Of a stretch of DNA of 64,000 nucleotides, positions 11,640 through 22,249 are shown piece after piece. Where the stretch lies: positions 1,054,001 to 1,118,000 of the forward strand of contig CM066303.1 of the NCBI GenBank assembly GCA_033807695.1, in the 5' to 3' direction. Position numbers and translations under genes: made by a program. The notes under the pieces were generated by a model. The model did not search any database, was not told the origin of the DNA, and saw nothing but the letters and a program-made list of their open reading frames with translations. The first letter of the stretch is position 1; each line of letters starts with the position of its first letter. The stretch is from Daedaleopsis sinensis. Lineage: Eukaryota; Basidiomycota; Agaricomycetes; Polyporales; Polyporaceae.

Positions 11640-12290
11640 GAATCTCAGGTTAGCGTTGTCAACATGTCAACAGTGGCCTTGCATCGTACGTCCGATTTCT
11701 CGTTAGTAATACTTAGTATCGTGTACGTACTGACAGTGTACTGACATCCACTTGGGTTCAGGCCCAACTGCGGCATTACGCTGGTTGAACCCCTCATCGA
11801 GCTCCAGGTTGCTCGAGGCCCGACAGCCTGCGATCAGTGTGGGAACAGTGCGCACTCTACTTTTCTTCTACCAAGATTGACGTACGGGCGACAGGTCTAC
11901 GAGGGACATCGGCGATTGCGAGTATTCGCGATGGTGGACGCAAGCCAGCGTGCGCTAGCGCTGTCTATCCATTTCCATCCTGGCGGGGCGGAAAACCCTC
12001 ATATGCATCATGATCTGGTACGCATAGGACCACTCGCTAGATCGTCGACTTCCTTCAGCTGGGACTCATACCGTCTCTTAGAGCGATGAATCGATATACG
12101 CATCGAGGCGTCACGTATAACGTACCTACAGGATTAGATCACTGGCATGGCCATGGCCACCTCCTCGGACGCGCCGTAGTTGAGAGGCTTGGCCCTCCGA
12201 TGCTCCGAGTCTGGAGTCAACAGTACTAGTCCCCTCTACAGGCTAGCGATCGAGTGGTCTTCGACTATGGCGGACCCAGCATTAGTGCTT
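11640..12290 (+). repeat. dispersed repeat R1, copy 3
   Basis: Non-coding DNA matching 7060-7960 in the same orientation, with gaps. Matching blocks include CATCGAGCTCCAGGTTGCTC, CAAGATTGA, GTCTCTTAGAGCGA and the GGCGTCAC region. It sits directly upstream (minus-strand sense) of the truncated DUF6534 fragment, so an insertion or rearrangement here may have removed the 5' part of that gene. Confidence 0.6.
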
Positions 12291-12787
12291 CAGCCCGGAC
12301 CCGCCGCCGCAGGACCAGCCCGTAGAGCAATCGCCGTGTGTGCTTCAAGTTGCAATTGACCACGGCGACCGTTAAAGCGCGGAGTGGCCGGGCATGGCGC
12401 GGACGTTCACCCACCTCACCATGAACTACGAGTCGTTCTTGAAGTCGCCACTACGCCGTTTCTCTAGCTGAAACTTTTTCGTAGGTTCGCTCACTCGCGG
12501 GTCGGTAGTAAACCTGGACGTAGCTGCCACAGGGTCGTACTAGAATTGACATTTTGGCGACAGACCGCTCAGATTTCGGGCGGCAGACACAGTCGGAAGA
12601 CTGCTTCAAATTCTAGGTATCGATCCCGGCTTTCGCATACTCCATCCCGCTCATGGGCTTGTCATTTCTGTCTGAATGTATCTCCGCTGCGCGGTTATCG
12701 TCTGAGTCCTTTGTCGATACGATTGCTAGAGTCGCGGACCCGGCCGTTCGTACGCGCTGACGATGCCATGAGAAGGTCAATACAACT
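12291..12787. other. intergenic, no gene supported
   Basis: No coding or RNA feature recognised. It is the 3' flank of the DUF6534 gene on the minus strand. Confidence 0.4.
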
Positions 12788-15071
12788 TTAGTCGGAGTGG
12801 TTATAAAATGCCATGCCATGACACACCTGCGGTACCATGGGCACAAAAACGCTGCCATCACGAAGTCGAACATGAGATGTAGGGCGGACATCGTCGATCC
12901 CGGACTCGTAATCGTCAATTAATCTGGATTGATGTCCAACCCGGATGGCCCTTCGGGAGTTGAGCCTGTCGTGAACACTCGACATCAGTTTGCATCTCAG
13001 GTGGTTGCCCAGAGAGACATCAAGGTCTGGTGCATACTTACATTGAGAGGAATGATATCGCGTACACTTCTCAGTCGTTAGCCTTGAATTATGTGCTATG
13101 ACCGGGGACTGTAACAAAACTGTACATACTTTTCGTGCCAGCAACACCGAAACTGATCCATATGAGATTCTTGGGATTGACCAAACTCTGTTTTACATAT
13201 TAGCTCCGCTATACTGATGCTCAGACGTCATAAGAACGTACGAAAATGAAGGTAGTGACGGCGAAAAGGCTGGACAGAAAAGAGGAGCCCATGGTTGAGT
13301 CGCCCATTCGTGCCCGAGTCGACATGATCGAATAAAATCATCGGTCGTACCTTGTGAGAAGCCCTACATATTTCAGAGGCAGAGTAAGGATCAGCTCATA
13401 TCCGAACCTGAAGCCTTCATGAAATGACTTTACCAGAACTTATAGAATACGCAATGAGAGTGTCAAGCATCGAGTTGGTGCTGCTTGCGTAAACGATGTG
13501 AAATGTTACACGGTCACTGCCACTTCAAGCCCAGACATGAAAAAGACTTGCCCTTTGAATCCGAGTCCGTTCGCGGTCTTCCGGGCCATACGCAGCTTCA
13601 ATATCAACGTGGCCACCAGAATAGCATCTGTGCCGAATACAAAGCCACAAGCTAGACTGTAAAGCCACTGTCCGAATGTGAGTGAGTTAGTGCTTTTACC
13701 GTGGTACTAAGATATGTATACCCATAGTGACATACCACGAATCTGCTAGATGCCTCGGCGGACCCGAGCTTTTCCCTAATTTGAAACAAAGTTGTATGAA
13801 ATCGGTTGAATAAGATATTGTAGGACCTCAGTCCATATACTTACGCGATGATGCTTCCAGCTATTGACAAAGTCAGCCTCGCTGATGACTACGCTCTGAG
13901 ATCCGATCCTTCAACTCACCGATAATAGTCGCTGTAATGATTTTGATTTGAACATGACGGTCACGTTAATACTGGTGGAGTCAGTAGGCGTGAAGTGCAT
14001 TCTGCTTACTGAGCTCCACCATGATGAGTACCGTCTGTAAATTAGAATTGCTAGTAAGTCTAGAATTTCAAAGTCTGAGACGGTGTACAGCAAGCTTACT
14101 GCGACATATACGATGACCCGGAACTTCAGAGTATGATCCACTGCAAAGTAGACGTAGCTAAAGTCAGTCTTACCAAAGGCGAGTGTTGAAGATACTGATT
14201 GCATACAGTAATAGATACGCCGCATGTAAAAACTGTTATACACACGGCATTTGCAACATTTCGATGTAAAAAGTTCACTTCGGTGCGCACCTTTGCGTAA
14301 CAATAACAACAAGGCCCTGAGAATGCTAGCGGTCAGTAAACAAGGGATATGGTAAAGCTTAGTTCACACTAGTACCAAAAAAAGAGGGAGTATCTAGATA
14401 ACAGGAGTCAACCATGTTTTCAAGAGTTCCGAACATGGAAACAATGTGACCTACATTGGAAGACCTGGTCACAGCGGCCAGTGAGCCATTAATCATCATA
14501 ACACATGGATACGAGTCTGATACTAACCAGACATTTTCTGTTAGGGCTACCAGTCCAGACCCATCCTTTATGAAGTAGACGTAGCTGGATGTGACAAATC
14601 ACAAATGTTAGTACGTAATTAAAACAATCCTCACGAAAGACAAACCATAGGTGCTGCATGAGCGCGGTTGCTATGCTTTCTAGTCCCCTGTGTTCAGACG
14701 GAACAGTGAGCAGCTCGGTAGAATTCAAATGGCAATGTACACATACATTACGACTGTAACCTATTGTGCACCTTGATTAGTGCCGCGCTTAGTGGCCTGA
14801 CTTTGAGGACTCGCTCACCCAAATCTTGATGATCAGGTGATCTTGAGGGTACATTCGAAAATAGTAGAAGGTCTGTAGTAGTGCACACCCGTACATACTG
14901 CGAGACATCCCGGGTGAAAGGTTCGGTTAGCATGTCATAATACGACATTTAAGACCGTTGAAGTGTAGCATGTTTCCCTCACATCAGAGCAAACGAGGAA
15001 CCGATATACAGGGCCCCAAATGTCGAAGCTTGAGATGGAAAAGAGACTGTAACTGCAGGATCTGGGGACAT
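12788..15071 (-). CDS. DUF6534-type multi-pass membrane protein
   Basis: A gene of at least 13 small exons that no single open frame reveals. From the ATG at 15071 the spliced protein reads GALYIGSSFALIMYGCALLQ, YPQDHLIIKIW, ESIATALMQHLCYVYF, GLVVIVTQSFYMRRIYYLDH, SRFVWLYSLACGFVFGTDA, FKGTNSMLDTLIAYSISSG and then LFAVTTFIF. This is the order seen in the DUF6534/DUF6533-like seven-helix proteins of Agaricomycetes, whose function is unknown (receptor-like topology). Nearly all introns are GT-AG; one (13481-13551) uses a GC donor. The C-terminal tail (ending near 12788 with a SVHDRLNSRRA motif) is present, but its splicing is ambiguous. A TATA-type box lies at 15139-15146. Two relatives in the window are damaged, while this one has no stop or frameshift that I can see before the tail. 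Confidence 0.75.
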
Positions 15072-15138
15072 GCTTGGAGCGGTCGAGAGTGAGCTGAAAG
15101 GTGGTTATTGTCGCGTTTATCGGGCCCTCGACGCGTGG

Positions 15139-15146
15139 TTTATATA
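15139..15146 (-). promoter_or_regulatory. TATA box of the DUF6534 gene
   Basis: Reads TATATAAA on the minus strand, 68 bp upstream of the ATG at 15071. Confidence 0.5.
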
Positions 15147-15179
15147 GCTCCCAAATAAGCTCGAGCAAAGCTGACTGTA

Positions 15180-16025
15180 TAAGGGCTAAGTTTGGAGGAG
15201 TCGGCCCAAGAGGATACTTATGCTCAGATGGGATGATGATTGTGGTGATAGAAGTCCGCCCGTCTGATACGTCACTGACCGGCAGAGTTTAACTTGCGAA
15301 CATCCCAGCCAGCGTCAATGGCCATAACGAATGTTTGCGCATGTGGTTTGTGGAAACCAGTATTACTGCAACAATGGCAGCACGCAAGGCCAGCGGGATA
15401 GTCCTACATGACACACAATAGGGTTCGGATGTGCACCGTAGAATCTCGATAGGGACCCGAGGAGGAGGCGGATGATTTCAGCCGCGGCTGTTGCAGCACG
15501 CAAATGTGTACTATCACGACCCCAGATGCGACACCGACGAGACGGGAGCATGATTTCCTTCAGGTTGTGTCGCATCTAGAATCATGATGTTACTGTATCC
15601 TTGAATAGGGTCGAGTGATGAACCTGTGCGAGAATACCGAGCCTTGACCTGCAATGGGAGTTTGGTCTCACTCACGAGCGCACTTATGCGTAGACTCAAC
15701 CCAAACGTCCAAACTCCGAGCTGTGTGACCAAGGTCAACGATTGAAATCTTCCTTAGACGATGTGGACAAATGATGTAACAGTTTGAGAAGCTCGGGTGT
15801 ATGTGGAAGCTTGTCCACTCGAAGTTTATGCCGGTCTTACCAGGCAGTGCGTCTGTTCGATGTTCAAAAATAGGCGGTGCGTGCGAACTTCCTTTGAGCC
15901 ATCATTGCTGCGCGCGCCGCACTCAGGGACTATGCGGCTACATATTAATATCCCGCGCAACAGAACCTTGCACCGCACGGGCACTCATCACAGTCTACCT
16001 CATAACGTGATGAGAGACGCATCAC
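15180..16025. other. intergenic, no gene supported
   Basis: Short open frames on both strands with no family resemblance; nothing recognised. Confidence 0.4.
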
Positions 16026-16029
16026 GCGA

Positions 16030-16175
16030 TACAATTCCATCTACGTCTTGCGATAAGTTACTGAAACTCACGAACCAGTCACTCTGCCCCCGCAGAGCGG
16101 GGCTTGATCGTTTAGTCGAGTGCTGGTGGATGACTGCGTGGGGCGTAAGGGTTCCCGCTTAGTAAGTGCGTTCTG
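16030..16175 (+). repeat. direct repeat R2, copy 1
   Basis: About 130 bp matching 19415-19560 in the same orientation. It includes a GC-rich hairpin (CCCCGC AGA GCGGGG), CTTGATCGT, GAGTGCTGGTGGATG and CCCGCTTAGTAAGTGCGTTC. It is non-coding and its function is unknown. The two copies bracket the P450 fragment and the BTB gene. Confidence 0.75.
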
Positions 16176-16363
16176 CGCAGTTCGACGAAAATAGTGTGCT
16201 CACGAAATCGAAGCGTGTGTAGAAGCCCTCTCTTCAGTCCGCACAAGAGCCCCGCTCTCGTCGACAGGTGTGGATATGAATATCTTGCCGGGCACCACCG
16301 TAGGGTGCGATGAGTGACGACGTCGTCCACACTACGTAAATGCAAAGAAGTACTGCGACATAC

Positions 16364-16851
16364 CTTCGCCCAAAGCCGAATATCAAGTCGCCAGGGTCAT
16401 GCCTCCGAAGTCGAGATGACCGTCCTTGTCGAGGGATCGCTCTGGGAGGAGGGTCTCGGGGTCGGGATAAACCTACTCGTCGCGAGAGATAGTACCCCTG
16501 GCCGATTGCATGGAAACCGTGAGAATGTGAAAGGCGTTCTTTGCTAGTAGCGCCGTACGCACCATAAATTGATACAAGGGTCACCCCGCTAGGGATGATC
16601 ACATAGCCATTGTACTCGTCATCCGCAACGATGTTGTCAGGGAGTCCCGACGGCGCCACGACGTGCCGCCGTAGAAGCTCTCTGATCAATGCGATGCTGT
16701 AAGGAAGCAAGTCGCAGTCTCCGAGCTCCGGTAGGCGGTGCGAGCCAATGACTGCATCTAACTCCGCTTGCGCCTTCCGTTGCACATCGGGGTATAGCAC
16801 CTTGGCGAGGAAGAAAGAACCCGTATCGTCCAGGAGTCCCTTGATAATCTC
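16364..16851 (-). pseudogene. cytochrome P450 C-terminal fragment
   Basis: Minus-strand sequence encodes FFLAKVLYPDVQRKAQAELD, LIRELLRRHVVAPSGLP and DDEYNGYVI, then, in another frame, YPDPETLLPERSLDKDG and IFGFGRR. These are the I-helix end, K-helix ExxR (ELLRR), PERF-like segment and start of the heme-binding loop of a P450 very like the complete gene at 24261. Everything before the I helix and the ICPGRH exon after the heme loop start are missing. A one-base frameshift sits in the segment just before FGFGRR (about 16390-16410), and the intron in the middle is disturbed. It is therefore a decayed partial copy. Confidence 0.8.
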
Positions 16852-18110
16852 ATGCTCAACGTCAGTGCGTGCAGACGCAGACGGACCCGGGCCTCCAGTA
16901 CGACGTTCGAATAGTGACAATAATGGCTCAGGTGTAAATTGAGAGTGCGGGGAAAGACATGACTTGGGGGGAAACGTGAACAGCAAGCTGTGTTCGAGGT
17001 AAACACTGGTGGCGGTGGCGGCTTACCGACAGATATTGAGACGGGTGGATGCAAATGAGAGACGTGTGAGACTGGAGAGGTATGAGGCATCCATGTAGGT
17101 GTCCAGAATGGCGCAGGAACGAATCGTGAGCTAGGTCCTGCGGCGGCGGGAGAGTTGTATTCATCGACTCAATTGAAGGCCCTCTTAAACCTATGTCTAG
17201 TGTTTCGGGGTCTTCGGACTAGTGTCAACATGCAGCATTAGAGCACTGATCCGACCCTTCCGGTAGCGTGCTTACTACTTAACTATCATAAATTGGGCCC
17301 AGCCTAGCTGGCAACTCCGCACTGGCTGTCGGCGACGCGGTCTGGTAGTAGTCACGTTATCAATCAGCTTCTCCACGCTGCTGCTCTATACTCACTGTAT
17401 GCTCTCCCATCTCATCAACATCGGATCCTACCTTCTCGCTAGCCATAGCAGCAAGTCTCGAGGGAGAGCGCAGAGGAAGGAGGCGCATCATACTTGCACG
17501 GCCGCGGGTTTCCCGGTCGCGGCGTGTCAGTCGCCGCCCAAAGACTGGAGGCATGTTAGAACTCCGACGTTCCCACGGGGTTTCCTGCACCCTTCCTCTC
17601 TGGTGATTCCAGCCTCTATACAAAGGGAAAAAATCGGACTCGATTGTATGGTGATGACGCCGTATCACCATAGCTAGTACTACTAGTAAGTAGTAGTCTC
17701 TGGCCACGGTGTGTGAGCGTAGCGGCTGATAAACTGTGACAGTGTGACAATTATCGAGTACTGGCGCTTTTCTTCTTCAACTCCGTCCTCCAAACAACCT
17801 CAGAAATAACGGTACCTACTACATGTCTGTGAACAACAAACAATACCTTGTGACAGACCGATACGCAGAGAGATGTGGTATGCCCCTTCAAATTTCTGCT
17901 GAGTCCAGTTTCGGGCTGCGAAAATCGCCGCATGATGTCGGAATTTGCAGAGGCCCCTAATACCTAGAATATGTAACCCAACAATACCCCTAAAACTCTC
18001 TTTGCAGTGAACCACCACAAGCTCGGAATACTGCTTCCCAGAAAGACCAGATATGTTCGTATCTACTCTGCCATACAGACAATTGTGTGCCTCTCTAATC
18101 GGATCGCATC
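16852..18110. other. intergenic, no gene supported
   Basis: Pro/Ser-rich open frames at 16758-17164 (-) and 17360-17707 (-) do not connect to a recognisable protein. I see no P450 N-terminal exons here. Confidence 0.4.
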
Positions 18111-18113
18111 AGC

Positions 18114-19231
18114 ATGTCTACAGCACCGGGCCCTGCACTAGCAGTTCGAGGACCAAACAAGCGACCACGACAGACAGAGCCTGGGGAAGAAGGGGCTCAG
18201 GTCCAACAAGGGCTCAAAGTCAGAAGAGACCACGAAGTCTGGCTCGAAGACGGGAATGTCATTCTGATAGCCAACGACGTCGCTTTCAAGGTCTACCAGG
18301 GTATCCTCTCCTGTCGTTCCGAGGTATTCCGCGACCTCTTCACACTCCCCAGTCCTCACGAGGGTGATATGCTGTACGGCGTACCCTCGGTTCGCGTGCA
18401 TGACTCTCCAGAAGACCTGCGCCCTCTCCTCCTAGTCTTGTGCTACGGCAAGAAGTAAGATGCTATCCTACCTCCTCAGCAACGTTTCAGACGCTAACCA
18501 GCCTGCGATATTACAGCTACTATACGAGGAACGATCTACCGATCACCATCGATTTCTCCGTGCTTTCCGCTCTCGTCCGCATGAGCCACAAGTACGCCGT
18601 CCCGGACGTTCTCGAGCACGGCCTTGCCCGTCTTCGTCAACGATATCCATCTACCTACCTCAATTTCCGATACGACTGGGGCGCCAAGCTCATTGCATCC
18701 TGCCCACAGGATGCCATTACCGCGATACACCTCGCCCGCCTCACCGACAACCCGGGGATGCTCCCCGCCGCGTTCATCGCGTGCCTATCGCTCCCAGGGA
18801 CTGTACTCATCAAATCTGTCGGTCAGCCGACTGGGCTTGCGGCCGAGGATGTCGTCAGCATCATGGAGTGCAAGGCCAAGCTCGTCCGCGAGTCCGCGCT
18901 GGATGTCCTCGAAGCGCTCAAGTTCATGGCGGAGCGCGGAGACCACTGCCAGGCGCATAACGAGACAAACTCCCTCTGCAATGAGTTTCTCGAATATCTC
19001 TTGCGAGACAAGGGGGAGGAAGACTTTCTGCCGTACCTCTCGCACAACCTAAACGGTATCACAACGAAGTTCTTCGAGGTCGAAGGCAGCGCCGGCCAGT
19101 CATACCTCTGCGATCAGTGCTTGCAGACATTCAAAACCCAGTTGACGACATCGTCGAGTCGTACGTGGTGCAAATTGCCCGAGATATTTAACCTCTCCAT
19201 TGAGGGGTGGGAGGTGTTCAATGAATACTAG
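18114..19231 (+). CDS. BTB/POZ-domain protein 1
   Basis: Two exons, 18114-18454 and 18517-19231 (GTAAGA...TTACAG), give about 351 aa. Residues about 40-115 form a BTB/POZ fold typical of agaricomycete expansions: HEVWLEDGNVILIANDVAFK, VYQGILSCRSEVFRDLF, then VHDSPEDLRPLLLVL. The C-terminal part is helical with regularly spaced leucines and has a CDQC pair near the end. BTB domains dimerise and can act as substrate adaptors of CUL3 ubiquitin ligases, but no partner is visible here. The protein shares this architecture with the gene at 61822-63422. Confidence 0.85.
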
Positions 19232-19414
19232 TGGTCGCTGCCGACTCCGCTCTTAGAGATCATGCACTCTTATTACATTGACTTCCGCGGTTGTACGGTT
19301 TGCCTACATGTATGTTGGTGCGTTCACTGCCGGCCAAATTGTAACATCCGTTAGTTGCCTGTCGAAGCTGTCAGCCTCGATGCGAGGCGGTAAAGTCAAC
19401 TGGCCCACCTGCAG

Positions 19415-19560
19415 TTTATCTGCGTCTTACGATAGTCAGGAAAACTCACGAAGCAGTCGCTCTGCCCCCGCAGAACGGGGCTTGATCGTGTACTCGAGTG
19501 CTGGTGGATGCCTGCGTAAGGCGTACGAATCCCCGCTTAGTAAGTGCGTTCACCCGTTCA
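19415..19560 (+). repeat. direct repeat R2, copy 2
   Basis: Partner of 16030-16175. Shared blocks include CTCTGCCCCCGCAGA, CGGGGCTTGATCGT, GAGTGCTGGTGGATG and CCGCTTAGTAAGTGCGTTC. Confidence 0.75.
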
Positions 19561-19847
19561 CCGTGGAGGACTTCTAGAGGTATCGCTAGGTCGAGGGTCG
19601 AGGGAATCCTGTGTAAATTGTGATACCTTGTGCATCTAAAGTACTCTACAACATAAACGATAGTCAGTGACCGCGCCGCGGCCATGCGCGAATGCACATC
19701 TGTCCTGACGGTCCGTGTCCGATCGTGTCCGACATATCACCTTCTGTCAAGTGGGTCCATCCACGATGGCCGATTACGAGCTCATACTCAGATGTACGGC
19801 GGACCGAGAGCTATCACGACGAAGAGAGGTCAGCGAGAGGAATTCAT

Positions 19848-21432
19848 TCACGCGGGATACCGCGGCGTACCTTGGCGGAAGACATTCAGCGTGAACTCGA
19901 CGACGAGCAGCAACACACCGCCACCCGGCGCGAGTCGAAGGACTTTCGGTACGAAGCCCTTGTACAAAGCCGCAGGGCCCTCTTCGCGGAAGATCGTGAC
20001 CAATCTGCGAGAAGATGTCAGCGAGCGCAAGGGCCATACAAGTGGAACGGAAAACGTACGCGGGGTAGGTCCAGTTGTACTTGGGGACGACTCCGGGCAC
20101 CTTGCTCGCGCCCTGTATGCGCGACTTCACGACATCGAATCTACGGACCAGGTCCCATCACGCCGCCGCCATGTTGAGCTGTTCAGATCACGGACTCACG
20201 GTGTGTTGATCGCGGTACCGACGAGGCCGCCAACGGTGCCGGCGAGAAGATCGTTCAGGAGGCGGGCCTTGTTGCTCTGTTCGTGGAATCAAGAAGCAGT
20301 GATGATGAACCTTGTTCAGCGACTATCACGAAATGGTATAGCTATGACGTACCTCGGGCTTCGGGAGTAGCGAGCGGACCTGGAAGATGCATCCAAAGTA
20401 TCCTCCGTTCCACCAGAAATGCCTTCAAATGTATTTTCAACAATGGCTTTCCGGGGCAGCTGGATCAGAGACACGAACCTCCACATAGTCGCCTCCATTC
20501 CAGCATAGAGACCTTAGACACACTGAGCAAACCTCATATATTGTATCCATAATAGTAACACATACCAAGCAACCCCTCGCTCTTGACGACCTTGCTGACG
20601 ACATCCATGGGACCTTTGAATGTACTGGCCTTGTCCTGTAGCCTGAAGCGAGCCTTAGCGATGTCCGTATTGCTGTTTGTGCGCTACTCACTTGATTTTG
20701 ACCAATTCAAATGGAACCACGACGAAACTCTCAGTCGCACCGGCAGCGCAGCCAGTCGCGATCGCGAGATTTTGATTCATCTTCTTTTGCCCAGCGAGGG
20801 CCATCAAGCGCTTTCCCCAAAAGTCGTTTGCGGCGCTGTGTAAGACGTGAGGCGAGGAGCGCCGCGTCGCCTAGATTTCGGAAGGAACATACAACTTCGT
20901 CGCGCGCTTCGGTGCCTCCATGAGGAGTGGGGGGACGAGCCCGCGGTACAGCCGGCTGAAGCTGAAACGCGTCGTAGTCTAGGCGTTAGAACGGAGGATG
21001 TCGGAGAGCGAGAAATAGACGGACGCACCCCTCCTCCTTGATGATGGTCTGGAAAGCCCCTACCACGCCCTGCTTGCTCTTCCCCGTCTCCAGCTGCATG
21101 CGAGTCTTGACCTAGTCCGCCCATAACCACCTACGCGTGAAAAGGTGTCCCACGATAATGAGAGCATCAGACTCACGACATCTGCCCGCGACCCGTCACT
21201 TCACCGTGTCCTCGCATTAAGCACAGTACTCACCGAGAGGGTAGAATGTGAGGATTTCAGATATCCCTGCAATAGCCCCAGCAGCGAAGTTGGCCACGAA
21301 CGGGAGGGCTATGGCAGCCACGTAAAAGTAACGTTCCCGACATCCCGATGCGTCCGTCCGAAGAGTCCGAGTCAGTGCGAGAGCGCATATACCCAGCCTG
21401 AACGCACGCTTTCTCTGTGTCGTTTCGGACAT
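19848..21432 (-). CDS. ODC1: mitochondrial 2-oxodicarboxylate carrier
   Basis: Mitochondrial carrier (SLC25) of the inner membrane. The family exchanges 2-oxoadipate and 2-oxoglutarate across it, linking lysine and glutamate metabolism to the TCA cycle. All three carrier signatures are present after splicing: YPLDVVKTRMQLETGK, PFELVKIK and PFDVVKSR. Subfamily landmarks are LPFVANFAAGAIAGISEI, RLYRGLVPPLLMEAPKRA, FAANDFWGK, FWWNGGYFGCIFQVRSLLP and PKVLRLAPGGGVLLLVVEFT. The ATG at 21432 is followed by a 25-nt first exon (MSETTQRK). The Asp-Val of the first signature comes from a 5-nt microexon at 21177-21181. The last exon ends FRQGTPRYPA. The gene diverges from SRP9. Assignment to this carrier, rather than another SLC25 member, rests on the LAPGGG and FWWNGGYFG segments. 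Confidence 0.9.
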
Positions 21433-21750
21433 GGTTGCCAGTGGATGTTGGCGCGAGAAAAGGTCGCTGAGACGAGTCGTAAGAGCGGAGACGGTGGTGG
21501 TCGTGTGCAGAGGGGAGCTTTGGGGGAGCCATTTAAAAATATGTGCTCATAGTGATCACAACGCGCGCCCTGCGGGGTTGCCGCTCGGGTCGGGTCTCGG
21601 TGCGGCTTTTTGCGGCCTTCGGCCCTTCGCGGCTTTGCCCCGCGTTATCTGCGCGTGGCGTCACAGTGACAGAGTCACGGTCACTTCGACTGTAAGCGCC
21701 GTTCTCCTCCCGAGTGGGCGCTTCATATCTTGTCCTTGCCCTCGACCGCA
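21433..21750. promoter_or_regulatory. bidirectional promoter ODC1 / SRP9
   Basis: The 318 bp between the two divergent ATGs must hold both promoters. It is GC-rich, with GCGGCTTTTTGCGGC-type blocks at about 21600-21640. No clear TATA box is seen, as is common for housekeeping genes. Confidence 0.6.
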
Positions 21751-22249
21751 ATGGTCTACATCTCCGCCTGGCAGGAATACCAAGAGGCGGCAGAGGCTCT
21801 CTATGAAAAGTCTCCCAACACCGTGAGTCTCTACTTTGCCTCTACACGTGCAGCTGATGAGCGGGATCTTGTCATCAGACGAGATACTGCGTGAAGTGGA
21901 GGCAGTCGACGGATGGGGCGGGAAAGCTTGTGCTGAAGATCACGGATAACACGACGGTGCGTCGCGGAAAACCTCTGCAGCTGGACTGTCTCTGATATCA
22001 ATTGCTCGCATACAGTGCATCAAGTTCAAGACGCATTCATCTGTGTTCTTGAACCGGTTCGACGCTCTGAACCTCTCCCTCATGCAGAAGATGCAGAATC
22101 GACGTCCGACGCAAGTGTCTGTCGCGCCATCTACCTCACAGGTTACCCCGTCTGCCTCGCAGGACGTAGTCGCATCCGGGTCCGTACCCGCACCATCAAC
22201 ACCGTCGGGTGGAGGAGTGAAGAAGAAGAAGCCGAAGAAGAAAAAGTAG
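21751..22249 (+). CDS. SRP9: signal recognition particle subunit SRP9
   Basis: Three exons (21751-21822, 21879-21956, 22016-22249) give about 127 aa. The start MVYISAWQEYQEAAEALYEK, then TRYCVKWRQSTDGAGKLVLK and ITDNTTCIKFKTHSSVFLNR, is the SRP9/SRP21 fold. This subunit pairs with SRP14 to bind the Alu domain of SRP RNA and slow translation of secretory proteins. After the fold there is a Ser/Pro/Val-rich linker and a basic tail of Lys pairs (KKKKPKKKK), as in fungal SRP21-type members, which makes it longer than the animal protein. Confidence 0.92.

Noticed and set aside
17360..17707. 115-residue minus-strand open frame
   Set aside because: No recognisable domain, no splice partners and an overlapping plus-strand frame of similar length.
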